From CAWCAW01 sp963793645 (GTDB lineage Bacteria > Actinomycetota > Acidimicrobiia > Acidimicrobiales > UBA8190): a stretch of 64,000 nt of DNA. A program made the translations under genes and the position numbers. The stretch spans positions 1-64,000 of the forward strand of contig CAWCAW010000002.1 of the NCBI GenBank assembly GCA_963793645.1. Reading direction: 5' to 3'. Each line of letters begins with the position of its first letter. Position 1 is the stretch's first letter. Positions 17,671-26,281 of the stretch are shown piece by piece. The notes below the pieces were generated by a model that saw only the letters and a list, made by a program, of their open reading frames with translations, searched no databases and had not been told where the DNA came from.

Positions 17671-18599
17671 CGAGCGAGAATCCGGGCGGCCATCTGCGAG
17701 CCGACATCGGCCAGCTCGGGAGGCCCGAGCACCTGGGCATGGGACCCCAGGCGCAGTAGCAAACGCCCGAACCATTCCATGCTCACCACGCCGAGCTCCA
17801 CTTCGGTACGGCCGTCATCACGAAGGACTTGGGCCCGGGTCGGCGCGGCGCCCACCACCCACAAGCCGGCGGGGTCGACGACCAGACGCGCCACCACCGC
17901 ACCCGGCCCGGGCACGAAGGCACCAGGCTCTTCGCCGGGACCATCGCCTTCGACGGCGGGCACATGCTCACCGGTGGTCCGCACCGACACCACCCGGTCC
18001 ACACGAAAGCGCCGGGTGTCTCCGGCGCGGTGGCAGTACGCGTCGAGGTACCACTGCCCGTCGATCCACAACACCGACGTGGGGTCCACCACCCGCAACG
18101 TCTCCTCGTCGCTCGACAGCGAGTAGTAGGCGATCTCGACTTGGTCGCCGGCCGCCAGCGCGGCTCGTAGCGCCTCGAGATGCGGCGGATCGTCGAGATC
18201 GACGCGCAGACGGTCGCTGTCGCCCAGCACCGACTCCAGCTTGGTCAGGGCGCGGGCCAAGGCACCATCGGCGTCGGCGCCGGGCACCGCCGCGATGGCA
18301 CGCGCCGAGGCGGCCAGGGCAAAACCTTCGGCCGCCGTCAGCCGGCGAGGCCGGGCCAGCTCGGGACCGAGATTGGCCACCACCTCTTCGTCGTCGACGA
18401 TGATCTCCATGAGCTGGTCGGGCGTATAGGGAGGGAGCCCGCAGCACGCGGCCAGCTCCAAATCGGCCATGAGCTCGTCAGCCGACAACCCGAACTGGTC
18501 GGCCAGTTCCGGCAGGGAGGCCCGCCCACGGCGAGCCAACCACGTGAGCACGGCCAGCAGCCGGCGCAGGCGCTGGCCGGCGTCGGGGCGTCCGGTCAC
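17664..18599 (-). CDS. pafC: WYL-domain regulator PafC
   Basis: A 311-residue WYL-type regulator. It starts with a winged helix (RRLLAVLTWLARRGRASLPE), has a central WYL domain with WIDGQWYLDAYCHRAGDTRRF, and ends with the WCX region. The GTG start overlaps the stop of the preceding pafB gene (GTGA). In mycobacteria PafB and PafC form a heterodimer that activates many DNA-damage genes independently of LexA. Its 3' end overlaps the end of the convergent permease gene by seven bases. The frame is open upstream, but homology begins at this GTG. Confidence 0.85.
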   Translation of the reverse strand: MTGRPDAGQRLRRLLAVLTWLARRGRASLPELADQFGLSADELMADLELAACCGLPPYTPDQLMEIIVDDEEVVANLGPELARPRRLTAAEGFALAASARAIAAVPGADADGALARALTKLESVLGDSDRLRVDLDDPPHLEALRAALAAGDQVEIAYYSLSSDEETLRVVDPTSVLWIDGQWYLDAYCHRAGDTRRFRVDRVVSVRTTGEHVPAVEGDGPGEEPGAFVPGPGAVVARLVVDPAGLWVVGAAPTRAQVLRDDGRTEVELGVVSMEWFGRLLLRLGSHAQVLGPPELADVGSQMAARILARY

Positions 18600-19532
18600 G
18601 GTGATCGAGTCCCTTGGGCCGCCGACACGATGGCCTCCAACCACGACACCAAGTCCTGACGGACCTCCTCGGGCCCGAGCACCTCGGCGTGGTCGGAGAG
18701 CTCGAGCACCCATCCCCGCAAGGCGTCGACGTTGGTGACCTCGAGTCGGATGACAGCGGCACCGTCGCCGCGACGTTCGACCACGGCGCGCTCGCCTACC
18801 TCGGCCACGACGAGGGGGGCCAACACGGCGTCGACGAGCACGTCGACCGAAAGCGGATCACCGTCTCCCATCTTCCAGGGCTCATCGGGGAGGGCCTTGT
18901 CGGGGTCGAAGCCGGCCGGCAGCAGCGCACTTTCCGGCTCACCCACCGACGGTTGCCCATCCATGCGGTCCACCCGAAAGGTACGAGGCCCACCCTTATC
19001 GGTGTCGAAGCCGACCAGGTACCACCAGCCGCCCCGAAACCGCAGCGCGGCCGGCGCCACATGGCGCTCGTCGCCGCGGTAGGTAAATGTCACCGAGGGC
19101 GCGTTGGCGCAGCGCTTCATACAACTGCGGAAGAGCCGGCAACGAGGGGAGATCGGCCAGAGGCCTCGCCGGTGCCGCGCTCGGAAGTCCCAAGCGCCAC
19201 AGCGCATCTCGACCACTAGGATCGCCGAGGTGCACCCCTGTCACCGCGAGGTTCAGGGCGGTTTGTTCGTCGGCCTCGAGATCGAGGTCGGGCAAGTAGT
19301 AGTCCTCGCCGCGAATGGTGTAGCCGGTCTGCTCCTTCCCACCGATGTCCACGGTGGAGATGGTCACGCCCCCGTCGCGAAGTGTCCGCTTGTCCCGCTC
19401 GAAGGCTTGGCGGCGGGCCTCACCTTCCCCGGGGTAGCCGGGCACCTCGGTGGCGATCTCGCGCAGCGACTTGGGCCGCTGGTCGAGCAGCACCAGCACC
19501 AGGTTCGTCAGTCGCTCCAGGCGGTCCACCAT
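18596..19532 (-). CDS. pafB: WYL-domain regulator PafB, one frameshift
   Basis: The first half (MVDRLERLTNLVLVLLDQRP, then a winged helix and YTIRGEDYYLPDLDLEADE) and the second half (SVTFTYRGDERHVAPAALRF, then WWYLVGFDTDKGGPRTFRVD, the WYL core) lie in different frames. They join near 19098, where an extra base in a GGG run accounts for the shift. Together they give about 311 residues, the normal length. It precedes pafC with a four-base overlap. The proteasome genes that neighbour pafBC in mycobacteria are not in the window. It is probably functional if the indel is an error. Confidence 0.8.
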
Positions 19533-19582
19533 CGGGATCAGCGTAGGCGCCGGTGCCCCGTGGTCGGCCCGGGTGTGCCTGT

Positions 19583-20611
19583 ATGAGCGCGCACCCGTGG
19601 GCGTTTCACCTTCACATCCCCGCGTATCTGGCGGTGGTGGCGCTCGCCGCCGCCTACGTGCTGGCCGTGCGCGCCGTGTCTCGATCACGGGGTCGCCAAG
19701 CCCTTCCCACCACCCGCCAGCGCTGGTACCTCGGCGCCGCACTGGCGGCCTTGGTGCTGGCCCTCACGTGGCCGGTCGCTGATCTGGCCGCCCATTGGTC
19801 GCTCACCGCCTTGCTGACGCAGCGCCTCCTGCTCATCTTGGTGGTGGCCCCGCTGCTGCTGATGGCCATGCCGGCGGCGGTGCTCGCCGAGCTGACCAAG
19901 GCACCCAAGGTGGACGCGGTGCTCCAAAGCGTCACCCGTCCTGTGGTGGCCATCGTCGTCTTCACCGCCATCGCGTGGGGAACGCTGCTCAGCCCGGCAG
20001 TGGCAGCCCAGGCCTCATCGTCGGTGGTGCGGGGAGTCTTCGATGTCGCCTTGCTTCTCGGTGGCGCCGTGTTGTGGGGACCGGTTCTCGGCAACATCCC
20101 CGGGGCATCGCGACCACAACCCGTCGGCATGGCCGCCTATCTCTTCGTCCAGTCCATCTTGCCGGGGTTCCCGTCGGTGATATTCATCTTCGCCCGCCAC
20201 CCCCTGTACCCGGCGTTCGTCGACGCGCACCGGGCCATCGGCCTCTCCGCGGTGGGTGACCAAGAGCTGGCCGGCGTCGTGGCCAAGGTGGCCACGTTGC
20301 CGGTGCTGTGGACCGTGGCGTGGATGGCCCTGTCGCGCGCCCACCAAGCCGACACCGACGGGGTCGACCCAGGCGTGCTCACGTGGGCCGACGCCGAGCG
20401 CCATCTGCAGCGCGTGGCGCGTGCCGAGGCACGCCAGGCCGACGGCAAGACCCCTCGTCGCCACGACCGCCCCGGGCACCGGGGGCTGTTTCGCCCACCC
20501 ACATCGGGATGGGCGCCCGAGGGCTTCTTCGCCCCCACCGCGGAGCCGCTACCTGATGACTTGGTCGAGCCTCCCGGCAACGGCGATCCCCCCACCTCCC
20601 CGACCACCTGA
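19583..20611 (+). CDS. ctaG: Cytochrome c oxidase assembly factor CtaG-like membrane protein
   Basis: A 342-residue protein with about seven membrane helices and a long polar tail (residues about 265-342). The layout and helix texts (HIPAYLAVVALAAAYVLAV, LALTWPVADLAAHWSLTALL, LLMAMPAAVLAEL) match the CtaG/caa3 assembly family of Gram-positive bacteria, in which His residues help copper delivery to oxidase. The start is an ATG nine codons inside the open frame, at MSAHPWAFHLH. It is divergent from pafB. The last 63 bases overlap antisense with the lipoprotein gene. Confidence 0.82.
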   Translation: MSAHPWAFHLHIPAYLAVVALAAAYVLAVRAVSRSRGRQALPTTRQRWYLGAALAALVLALTWPVADLAAHWSLTALLTQRLLLILVVAPLLLMAMPAAVLAELTKAPKVDAVLQSVTRPVVAIVVFTAIAWGTLLSPAVAAQASSSVVRGVFDVALLLGGAVLWGPVLGNIPGASRPQPVGMAAYLFVQSILPGFPSVIFIFARHPLYPAFVDAHRAIGLSAVGDQELAGVVAKVATLPVLWTVAWMALSRAHQADTDGVDPGVLTWADAERHLQRVARAEARQADGKTPRRHDRPGHRGLFRPPTSGWAPEGFFAPTAEPLPDDLVEPPGNGDPPTSPTT

Positions 20612-21049
20612 CGCCACGCCCAGGGCCAGGTGGCGAAAGCGCACCGGCTCGGAGGCGAGGATGAACGTACCGAGCAACTTGTTGGTGCTGCGGGACACGA
20701 CCACGATCGCGAAGTGGCCCACGCCCCCGTTGGGCGGCGCTCGCAGGAGGGCGTTGACGTCGGAGGCGTCGAAGGTCCCGGTGTAGGACACCAGACAGAC
20801 GTCTTGCAGGCGCACGAGGGCCCGCCCCCGTATGGCCTGGTAGATGCGACGGTGTTTGGCCACCGTGGCGGCGGACAGCAGCCTGGTGCCGGCGAAGGTG
20901 CCTCGACCGTGCACGGCCGCCTTGGCCACCGGCAACGCCTCGAAACACGGACTGGAGTTGGTGCCCAACGTGTCGCGCGCCGAAGTGCATGCCGCGCTCA
21001 GCCCCGCCACCATGGCGAGCGCGCCGACGATGCACAGCACGCGCCTCAT
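20549..21049 (-). CDS. Lipoprotein of unknown function
   Basis: 166 residues with a lipoprotein signal peptide: charged MRR start, hydrophobic run VLCIVGALAMVAG and lipobox LSAAC, so Cys 21 would be lipidated. The mature part has a mostly beta-like pattern and two further cysteines (CFEAL, DVCLV). No family is recognised. It begins with an ATGA overlap with the upstream flippase-like gene and is last in a three-gene leftward operon. Its 3' end runs antisense into ctaG. Confidence 0.6.
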   Translation of the reverse strand: MRRVLCIVGALAMVAGLSAACTSARDTLGTNSSPCFEALPVAKAAVHGRGTFAGTRLLSAATVAKHRRIYQAIRGRALVRLQDVCLVSYTGTFDASDVNALLRAPPNGGVGHFAIVVVSRSTNKLLGTFILASEPVRFRHLALGVASGGRGGGGIAVAGRLDQVIR

Positions 21050-22209
21050 CGGGCCACCACCTCAGCCACATTGTCCGGTGCGATCAACGTGGCCAGGTCA
21101 GAGGGCTGGCGGCGTCCGGTCCATGCGAACCAACCCCATACCGACCACCCCACCGGCAACTCGAGCCAGAAGCTCAAGATGCGATACAGCAATACGGCGG
21201 CCACGGTGGAGGTATTGGAACCGCCGAAGTAAACCAAGGCAATGGTCAGGCTGCCCTCCACGACCCCGAGACCGCCCGGCGTCACCGGCAGGTTGGCGGC
21301 CAGCTGCCCGGCGCCGTAGGCGAGCAACAGGCCCTTCCATGGGATGCCCACGCCCACGGCCGAGAACGCCAAGGCGAGGCAGCCGCAGTCGAGCAGCCAG
21401 TTGGCCACGCCCCAGCCCACCGACAAGGCCGCCAACCGAAACGGCAGATGCACGCTGGTGATGCGGGCCACAAAGACGTCGATGCGCGCCGTGCGCTCAC
21501 CGCGCGGCCAGCGCAGCCTTCGTTGGCTGGCCGCCACCAACGACGTGATCACCCAAGCCAAGGCGCGCCGTTGCAAGAAGAGATACCCGAAGGCCATGGC
21601 CAGCACGAACACGCCGGCGGTCACGCCCACCAGGTCGGCGGAGGCCCCCTCCGCCCCGGCGATGGCAACGCCGATGGCGGCCACCGCCGCCAAGCTGACC
21701 GAAGCAGCCACGAACACCGCCATCAACGTCCACGCCGCCATACCTTCGTCGGCACCGCTGCGCCGATACTGCCGGTACGCGAACACCGATGACACCACCG
21801 GACCGGCGGGCATGGAGTTGGCGATGGCGGTGGCGGCCAGCGTCACCCCCGTCAATCGGCCCAGCGGCATGGCGACGCGCCCGGCTTGGAGCAGGCGCTG
21901 CTGCATAACGGCGAACGCCAGGAGCGACCCGGATTCAGCGGCGGCCGCCGCCACCACCCACCACCAGTGCAGGCGGGCCAGGTACCCCGTGGCCCCGGCC
22001 AGCTCACCTCGTTGGGAGGACAACGCCCACAGCGCCAGCGCCGCCAAGGCCAGACCGACGACGAACTTGAGCCACGGCCACAGGCGACGCATCGAGGCCG
22101 AGGGCTCGGGTTCTGACACCGACGTTTGTGCCGCGGAGACGGGAGACTTCGTCGGCGCGGCCGCCAGGCTCGGCGCTACTGAGGGCCGCTCCCCCGCCGC
22201 CCCTGTCAC
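21046..22209 (-). CDS. LPG synthase transmembrane-region/UPF0104-like membrane protein
   Basis: A 387-residue multi-pass protein of the lysylphosphatidylglycerol synthetase transmembrane-region family. Diagnostic runs are ANSMPAGPVVSSVFAYRQYR and LPVTPGGLGVVEGSL. It has about eight helices after a 40-residue polar start and no catalytic aminoacyl-transfer domain. Members move or modify lipids or take part in glycolipid synthesis. The GTG start overlaps the stop of the alcohol dehydrogenase gene, and its own stop overlaps the lipoprotein ATG, so the three genes are coupled. Confidence 0.78.
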   Translation of the reverse strand: MTGAAGERPSVAPSLAAAPTKSPVSAAQTSVSEPEPSASMRRLWPWLKFVVGLALAALALWALSSQRGELAGATGYLARLHWWWVVAAAAAESGSLLAFAVMQQRLLQAGRVAMPLGRLTGVTLAATAIANSMPAGPVVSSVFAYRQYRRSGADEGMAAWTLMAVFVAASVSLAAVAAIGVAIAGAEGASADLVGVTAGVFVLAMAFGYLFLQRRALAWVITSLVAASQRRLRWPRGERTARIDVFVARITSVHLPFRLAALSVGWGVANWLLDCGCLALAFSAVGVGIPWKGLLLAYGAGQLAANLPVTPGGLGVVEGSLTIALVYFGGSNTSTVAAVLLYRILSFWLELPVGWSVWGWFAWTGRRQPSDLATLIAPDNVAEVVAR

Positions 22210-23279
22210 CTCGACGACGGCTCCACCAGGATCTTGCAGTGTTCGTCAGGATGGGCCAGGGCCTCGAAGGCGGCGGGCACCCCGTCGAGGTCGACCGTCG
22301 ACGTCACCATGGACCCCACATCCACTTCGCCTTCGGCGATGGCGCGCAGCGCCGCCGCGAATTCCTGCGGGGTGTATGCCAGCGCGAACTGCAGCGACAG
22401 CTCCTTGGCGATGGCATAGAAGGGGACGATCTGGTCGGGCTCCATGCACACCCCCACGACGGTCACTCGGGTACCCATGGGCACGTCGGCCAGAAGCTGC
22501 TGGATCATGCCGGGCACGCCAACGGCTTCGAAGGCCACCAACGGCCGCCGTTGCCCATCGGTGCGGCGCCAGGCGTCGACAACCGCCTCGACGCCGGGGT
22601 CGACGGCCTCGGCCGCTCCCATGCGCAGCGCCAAAGCCCGGCGAGCCGGGGACAAATCGCACGCCACGATCGGCTCCACGCCGATCAGCTTTAACGCCGC
22701 GATCACCGCCAAGCCCACCGGGCCGCACCCCACCACGACGGCGGCGTCGCCGGCCTGGGCGCCCGACTTGGCCACGGCGTGCATGCCCACCGCCAAGGGC
22801 TCGGTGAGCGCGGCGCGCGCCGTGTCGAGACCGTTGGGCACGGCAAGAACGAGAGGAGCCGCCAACAACATGTACTCGGCGTAGCCACCGGGGTAGTCGT
22901 TGTTGTAGGCAAGTTGATGCAGACCGGTGGACGACAACAGCACCGGCAGCGACACGACGCGCTGGCCGAGGGCGGGGCCGGTGGTGTCGGGCCCGAGCTC
23001 GAGCACCTCGGCACAGAATTCGTGTCCCATGACGATGTCGCGTGACAGGTCGACAAAAGGTACCGCCACCGGGTTGGGCCCGAGCGACGGCAACATCTCT
23101 TCGGTGATGCGCACCATCTGCTCGCCGTGACGCAGGAAATGGAGGTCCGATCCGCAGATCCCACAGGCCAAGATGCGCACCAGGACCTGGCCGAGCTCGG
23201 GGCGGGGGTCGGCCACCTCGTCGACCTCCAGCCGACCCTGCCGCATCACACAGGCGCGCACTGACAGATGGTGACACAT
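22206..23279 (-). CDS. Zinc-dependent medium-chain alcohol dehydrogenase
   Basis: A 357-residue MDR enzyme. Zinc and catalytic motifs are CGICGSDLHFL and GHEFCAEV; the structural-zinc four-Cys loop is absent. The cofactor fold has VVVGCGPVGLAVIAALKL followed by an acidic Asp (VACDLS), which favours NAD+. It would oxidise an alcohol or polyol. The start could be the ATG at 23279, or a GTG at 23261 closer to the conserved sequence. First gene of the operon with the flippase-like protein and lipoprotein, and divergent from the carboxyltransferase gene. Confidence 0.8.
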   Translation of the reverse strand: MCHHLSVRACVMRQGRLEVDEVADPRPELGQVLVRILACGICGSDLHFLRHGEQMVRITEEMLPSLGPNPVAVPFVDLSRDIVMGHEFCAEVLELGPDTTGPALGQRVVSLPVLLSSTGLHQLAYNNDYPGGYAEYMLLAAPLVLAVPNGLDTARAALTEPLAVGMHAVAKSGAQAGDAAVVVGCGPVGLAVIAALKLIGVEPIVACDLSPARRALALRMGAAEAVDPGVEAVVDAWRRTDGQRRPLVAFEAVGVPGMIQQLLADVPMGTRVTVVGVCMEPDQIVPFYAIAKELSLQFALAYTPQEFAAALRAIAEGEVDVGSMVTSTVDLDGVPAAFEALAHPDEHCKILVEPSSR

Positions 23280-23336
23280 GGAGTCCCCGCCGCCCGGACA
23301 GGTCCGAACCGCCCCGAGCGCTTACCATGGGCGCCG

Positions 23337-24749
23337 GTGCCTCTGCCCCCCGCTCCTGCGCAGGCCTTATCCGAGTCAGACACTTCTGGCGATGAGAACG
23401 GGTCCAGCACCACGCTGGCCCTGCGGGCCCATGTACCGGGCACCGTGCGAGCGTCGGTGGAGCTGCTCGGCGGACGAGACGTCATCATGGCCAGATCCGC
23501 CTCCGGACAGCACCGCGGGGCGCTCACCCGAGACGACGGTGCCACCTTGGCGGCGGCCGCTCGTCTGGCCCTCACGCTGCGCCTGCCCTTGGTGCTGGTG
23601 ATGGCGTCATCGGGCTCCGATGTCAACGACGGCGTGCACGCCCTGCACGGGTGGGGCGAAGCGGCCGCGGCGGTGGCGGCCGCTTCGGGGACCGTCCCCG
23701 TACTCGCCGCGGTGACCGGGCCGGCGCTGTCGGGACCCGCCTTGTTGCTCGGCATGGCCGATGTGACGGTGATGACACCCGACGCCTTCGCCTTCTTGTC
23801 GGGGCCCGATGCGGTGGAGACGTTCACCGGTATCCACGTCAGCATGCAAGAGCTCGGGGGCACGCCCGTGCACGCCACATCCAGTGGACTGTGCGCGTTG
23901 GCAGCCGATGACGCCGGGCACACGCTGGAACTGCTCGGGGCGGTGCTCGCCTATCTCCCCGACCACACCGACGCCGAGGCCCCCATCTTCGACTGTGACG
24001 ACGACGTGCAACGACTGACCCCCGAACTGGAGACGGTGATCCCCGCCGCCGCCACGGCGTCCTACGACGTGCGCGACGTGATCGCATCGATCGTCGATGA
24101 CGGAGACCTGCTCGAGCTGCGGGCGGGTTTCGCCCCCCACCTCGTCACGGCCCTGGCCGCCATCGGGGGGATGCCGGTGGGCATCGTGGCCAACCAGCCG
24201 CGCGCCATGGCCGGCACGCTCGACATCGTCGCCTCCCAAAAAGGCGCCCGTTTCGTCCGCTTTTGTGACGCCTTCAACCTTCCCATCGTGACCATGGTGG
24301 ACACGCCCGGGTTCCTTCCCGGCAAAGACCTGGAATGGCGGGGGATGATCCGCCACGGCGCCGAGCTCGCCTTTGCCTACGCGGAGGCCACCGTGCCCCG
24401 ACTGTGCCTCATCATGCGCAAGGCCTACGGCGGGGCGTACATAGTCATGGACTCCAAGGGCATCGGGAACGACATCTGCTTGGCATGGCCGTGCGCGGAG
24501 ATCGCCGTCATGGGTGCCCAAGGGGCCGTGCAGATCTTGGGGCGTAACTCCTCGCCGGAGGAACGCGTCGCCCTCGAACAGCATTACAACGAAGAACTGC
24601 TCACCCCCTGGGTGGCCGCCGAACGTGGCTTCGTCGATGCTGTGATCGACCCCCAAGAGACACGCGCCGTGATGCATCGCTGTTTGGACCAGCTGGCCAG
24701 CCGCCGCGAGCACCTTGTCGGCCGCAAGCATGAAGCAGGTCCGATGTGA
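23337..24749 (+). CDS. Acyl-CoA carboxyltransferase (AccD/PccB-like)
   Basis: About 470 residues with both crotonase-fold halves of a biotin-dependent carboxyltransferase. The C-terminal half is well conserved: VDTPGFLPGKDLEWRGMIRHGAEL, IMRKAYGGAYIVMDSKGIGND and WPCAEIAVMGAQGAVQIL, each quoted here only in part as diagnostic (e.g. TPGFLPG, RKAYGGAY, MGAQGAV). The N-terminal half is divergent (ASGQHRGALTRDDGATLAAA) and may be partly degenerate. It would transfer CO2 from biotin to acetyl- or propionyl-CoA with a separate biotin subunit, none of which is nearby. The GTG at 23337 is chosen; an ATG-type start at 23268 would overlap the divergent gene. Confidence 0.75.
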   Translation: MPLPPAPAQALSESDTSGDENGSSTTLALRAHVPGTVRASVELLGGRDVIMARSASGQHRGALTRDDGATLAAAARLALTLRLPLVLVMASSGSDVNDGVHALHGWGEAAAAVAAASGTVPVLAAVTGPALSGPALLLGMADVTVMTPDAFAFLSGPDAVETFTGIHVSMQELGGTPVHATSSGLCALAADDAGHTLELLGAVLAYLPDHTDAEAPIFDCDDDVQRLTPELETVIPAAATASYDVRDVIASIVDDGDLLELRAGFAPHLVTALAAIGGMPVGIVANQPRAMAGTLDIVASQKGARFVRFCDAFNLPIVTMVDTPGFLPGKDLEWRGMIRHGAELAFAYAEATVPRLCLIMRKAYGGAYIVMDSKGIGNDICLAWPCAEIAVMGAQGAVQILGRNSSPEERVALEQHYNEELLTPWVAAERGFVDAVIDPQETRAVMHRCLDQLASRREHLVGRKHEAGPM

Positions 24750-24788
24750 CGCCAAGCATCGCCGGGCTACGACATGAGCTTGGATGCA

Positions 24789-24820
24789 GAAGTGGCCCCC
24801 GCCGTAGCGGGGGCCACTTC
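24789..24820. terminator. Bidirectional terminator between carboxyltransferase and pilA
   Basis: Perfect 14-base arms (24789-24802 and 24807-24820) around a CGTA loop, lying between two convergent genes. It would end the rightward carboxyltransferase transcript, and the leftward pilA transcript from the other side. Confidence 0.75.
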
Positions 24821-24863
24821 ATTCACTACATCGCTCGCTGCCAAAGGCAGCCGAACAAACCGA

Positions 24864-25571
24864 CTACAGGGTGGCGGCGTTCGAGTACGTTGTGCCCCAC
24901 TTCCACGGACCAGCCGTAAGCGGTGAGGTAGCGGTGCACGTGGTTACCGTGCCGGTACCCGACGCAGCAACCGTAGCCTTGGCGTAGTAGACGCCGGCCT
25001 GGGTCAATGCGGTACCCGCAGCGCTCTCCTCGGCGTTAGTACCTGTCGTCGCTGACGCGAACTGGTACGTGAAACCGGTACCAGCGTCAGTGAAGGCGGC
25101 AATCGGACTCGCCTCGAGGTCAACCACGTACCAGCAGGTGTTCGTCTTGCTCAGGTTTGCAAGGACAACACCGGCACCATCGGCGCCGGCGGCCACGTCA
25201 ACGGGCTCCTCGCTGACACAATTCGTCCCAAGTGTCGTCGTGCAAGCAGCTCCCTGAGTCCATGTGAACTCGGGGGCCGACGACTGAAGAGTCGCCTGGG
25301 GCAGCGTGGAAGTTGACTCGTTGTACGACTGGTTGTTCTGGTACAGCGCCTTCACCTCAGTCAAGGCGTTGGTCAGGTTGGACTGCGCGGCACGGTCATT
25401 AGCCGAGCCGGTCACTCCGAGGAACGTCGGAATGGCAATGGCGAGCAAGATGGCGATGATCAGCAAGACGACCATCAGTTCGATAAGGGTGAAGCCGGCT
25501 TCGGCTGCTCCCTCGCCTTCCAACTCGGCAACACGCCGGACACGCAGGCGCGTCGAAATGGACTTGAGCAT
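24864..25571 (-). CDS. pilA: Type IV major pilin
   Basis: A 235-residue prepilin. After a 26-residue leader comes the peptidase site G|FTLIELMVVLLIIAILLAIAI with Glu at +5, then a membrane/coil helix and a globular Thr/Ser/Ala-rich domain. Four cysteines (CTTTLGTNC, TCWYV, TCTATS) could form disulfides. A good ribosome site (GGGAGGA) precedes the ATG. It is the last gene of the leftward pilus operon and is separated from pilO by about 100 bases with a hairpin, so it may have extra expression of its own. It should be processed by the PilD encoded at 34955. Confidence 0.88.
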   Translation of the reverse strand: MLKSISTRLRVRRVAELEGEGAAEAGFTLIELMVVLLIIAILLAIAIPTFLGVTGSANDRAAQSNLTNALTEVKALYQNNQSYNESTSTLPQATLQSSAPEFTWTQGAACTTTLGTNCVSEEPVDVAAGADGAGVVLANLSKTNTCWYVVDLEASPIAAFTDAGTGFTYQFASATTGTNAEESAAGTALTQAGVYYAKATVAASGTGTVTTCTATSPLTAGPWKWGTTYSNAATL

Positions 25572-25616
25572 GCTTCCTCCCTTTAATAAGCAATGGTTAT
25601 CGCATTAGATATCGGC

Positions 25617-25645
25617 ACTCGGCCCGAGAAGCTTTAGGACCGAGT
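25617..25645. promoter_or_regulatory. Hairpin in the pilO-pilA gap
   Basis: ACTCGGCCC (25617-25625) pairs with GGACCGAGT (25637-25645) over nine bases, with one G-U pair on one strand. There is no T run. It could stabilise the pilA messenger or partly end the upstream transcript, uncoupling pilin from the assembly genes. Confidence 0.35.
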
Positions 25646-25672
25646 TGCAGACGCAAAGCGACAAAACCCCAG

Positions 25673-26281
25673 TTACGAGCCCGACGCGGTGGAGCACGCG
25701 TTTTGCTGCCCGCTGGTATAGAAGATATCGCCCGCCAACGAGAGGTTGTACGGGCCGGGAGACGAAGGGCTGATGCCCGGTCCGGCCACCGGTCCACCGG
25801 CCACGCTGATGGTCGTTACCGAGAACAGCCGGGGGAACGCGGCCAGGCCCTTGATGAAGGCTCGCATCTGCGCGAAGTTACCGGTCAAAGTGAGTTCCAC
25901 CGCCACGGCGTCCACCCCGGAGGGGACCCCGCCCGCGGGGGCATTGGTAACGCTGATGCTCGGCGTGTTGGGATCGCCGCTCGACACGGCCAATTGCGTC
26001 ACCTGCTGCAAGAAGCTGTCGACACTGGGTGTGACGGGGATCTCGGTGAGATCCTCGACGAGCTGCTGACAGTTGCTGACCAGCTGTGCCTTGTCGTGAC
26101 GAAGGGTGTCGATCTCGGCTTGCAGCTGGAGCTGTTGCGCCTGCAGCTGTGTCTGACGGGCGTGCAGGCTGGAGAGCTTGGCGCCTTCGGGGGAAATCCA
26201 TGCCGCGTAGGCCACGATGACGACAACGATTACGCCCACGACGGTGAGGACAGGCGTGCGATACCGGCTGATTACTTCCAT
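25673..26281 (-). CDS. pilO: Type IV pilus inner-membrane alignment protein PilO
   Basis: A 202-residue bitopic protein: short cytoplasmic start, one membrane helix (TPVLTVVGVIVVVIVAYAAW), a coiled-coil (residues about 38-75, rich in Gln and Leu) and a ferredoxin-like C-domain with GNFAQMRAFIKGLAAFPRLF, the PilO signature region. Its ATG overlaps the stop of the pilM-pilN gene (ATGG/TGA overlap). It would form the PilM-N-O platform linking motors to the pilus. Confidence 0.82.
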   Translation of the reverse strand: MEVISRYRTPVLTVVGVIVVVIVAYAAWISPEGAKLSSLHARQTQLQAQQLQLQAEIDTLRHDKAQLVSNCQQLVEDLTEIPVTPSVDSFLQQVTQLAVSSGDPNTPSISVTNAPAGGVPSGVDAVAVELTLTGNFAQMRAFIKGLAAFPRLFSVTTISVAGGPVAGPGISPSSPGPYNLSLAGDIFYTSGQQNACSTASGS

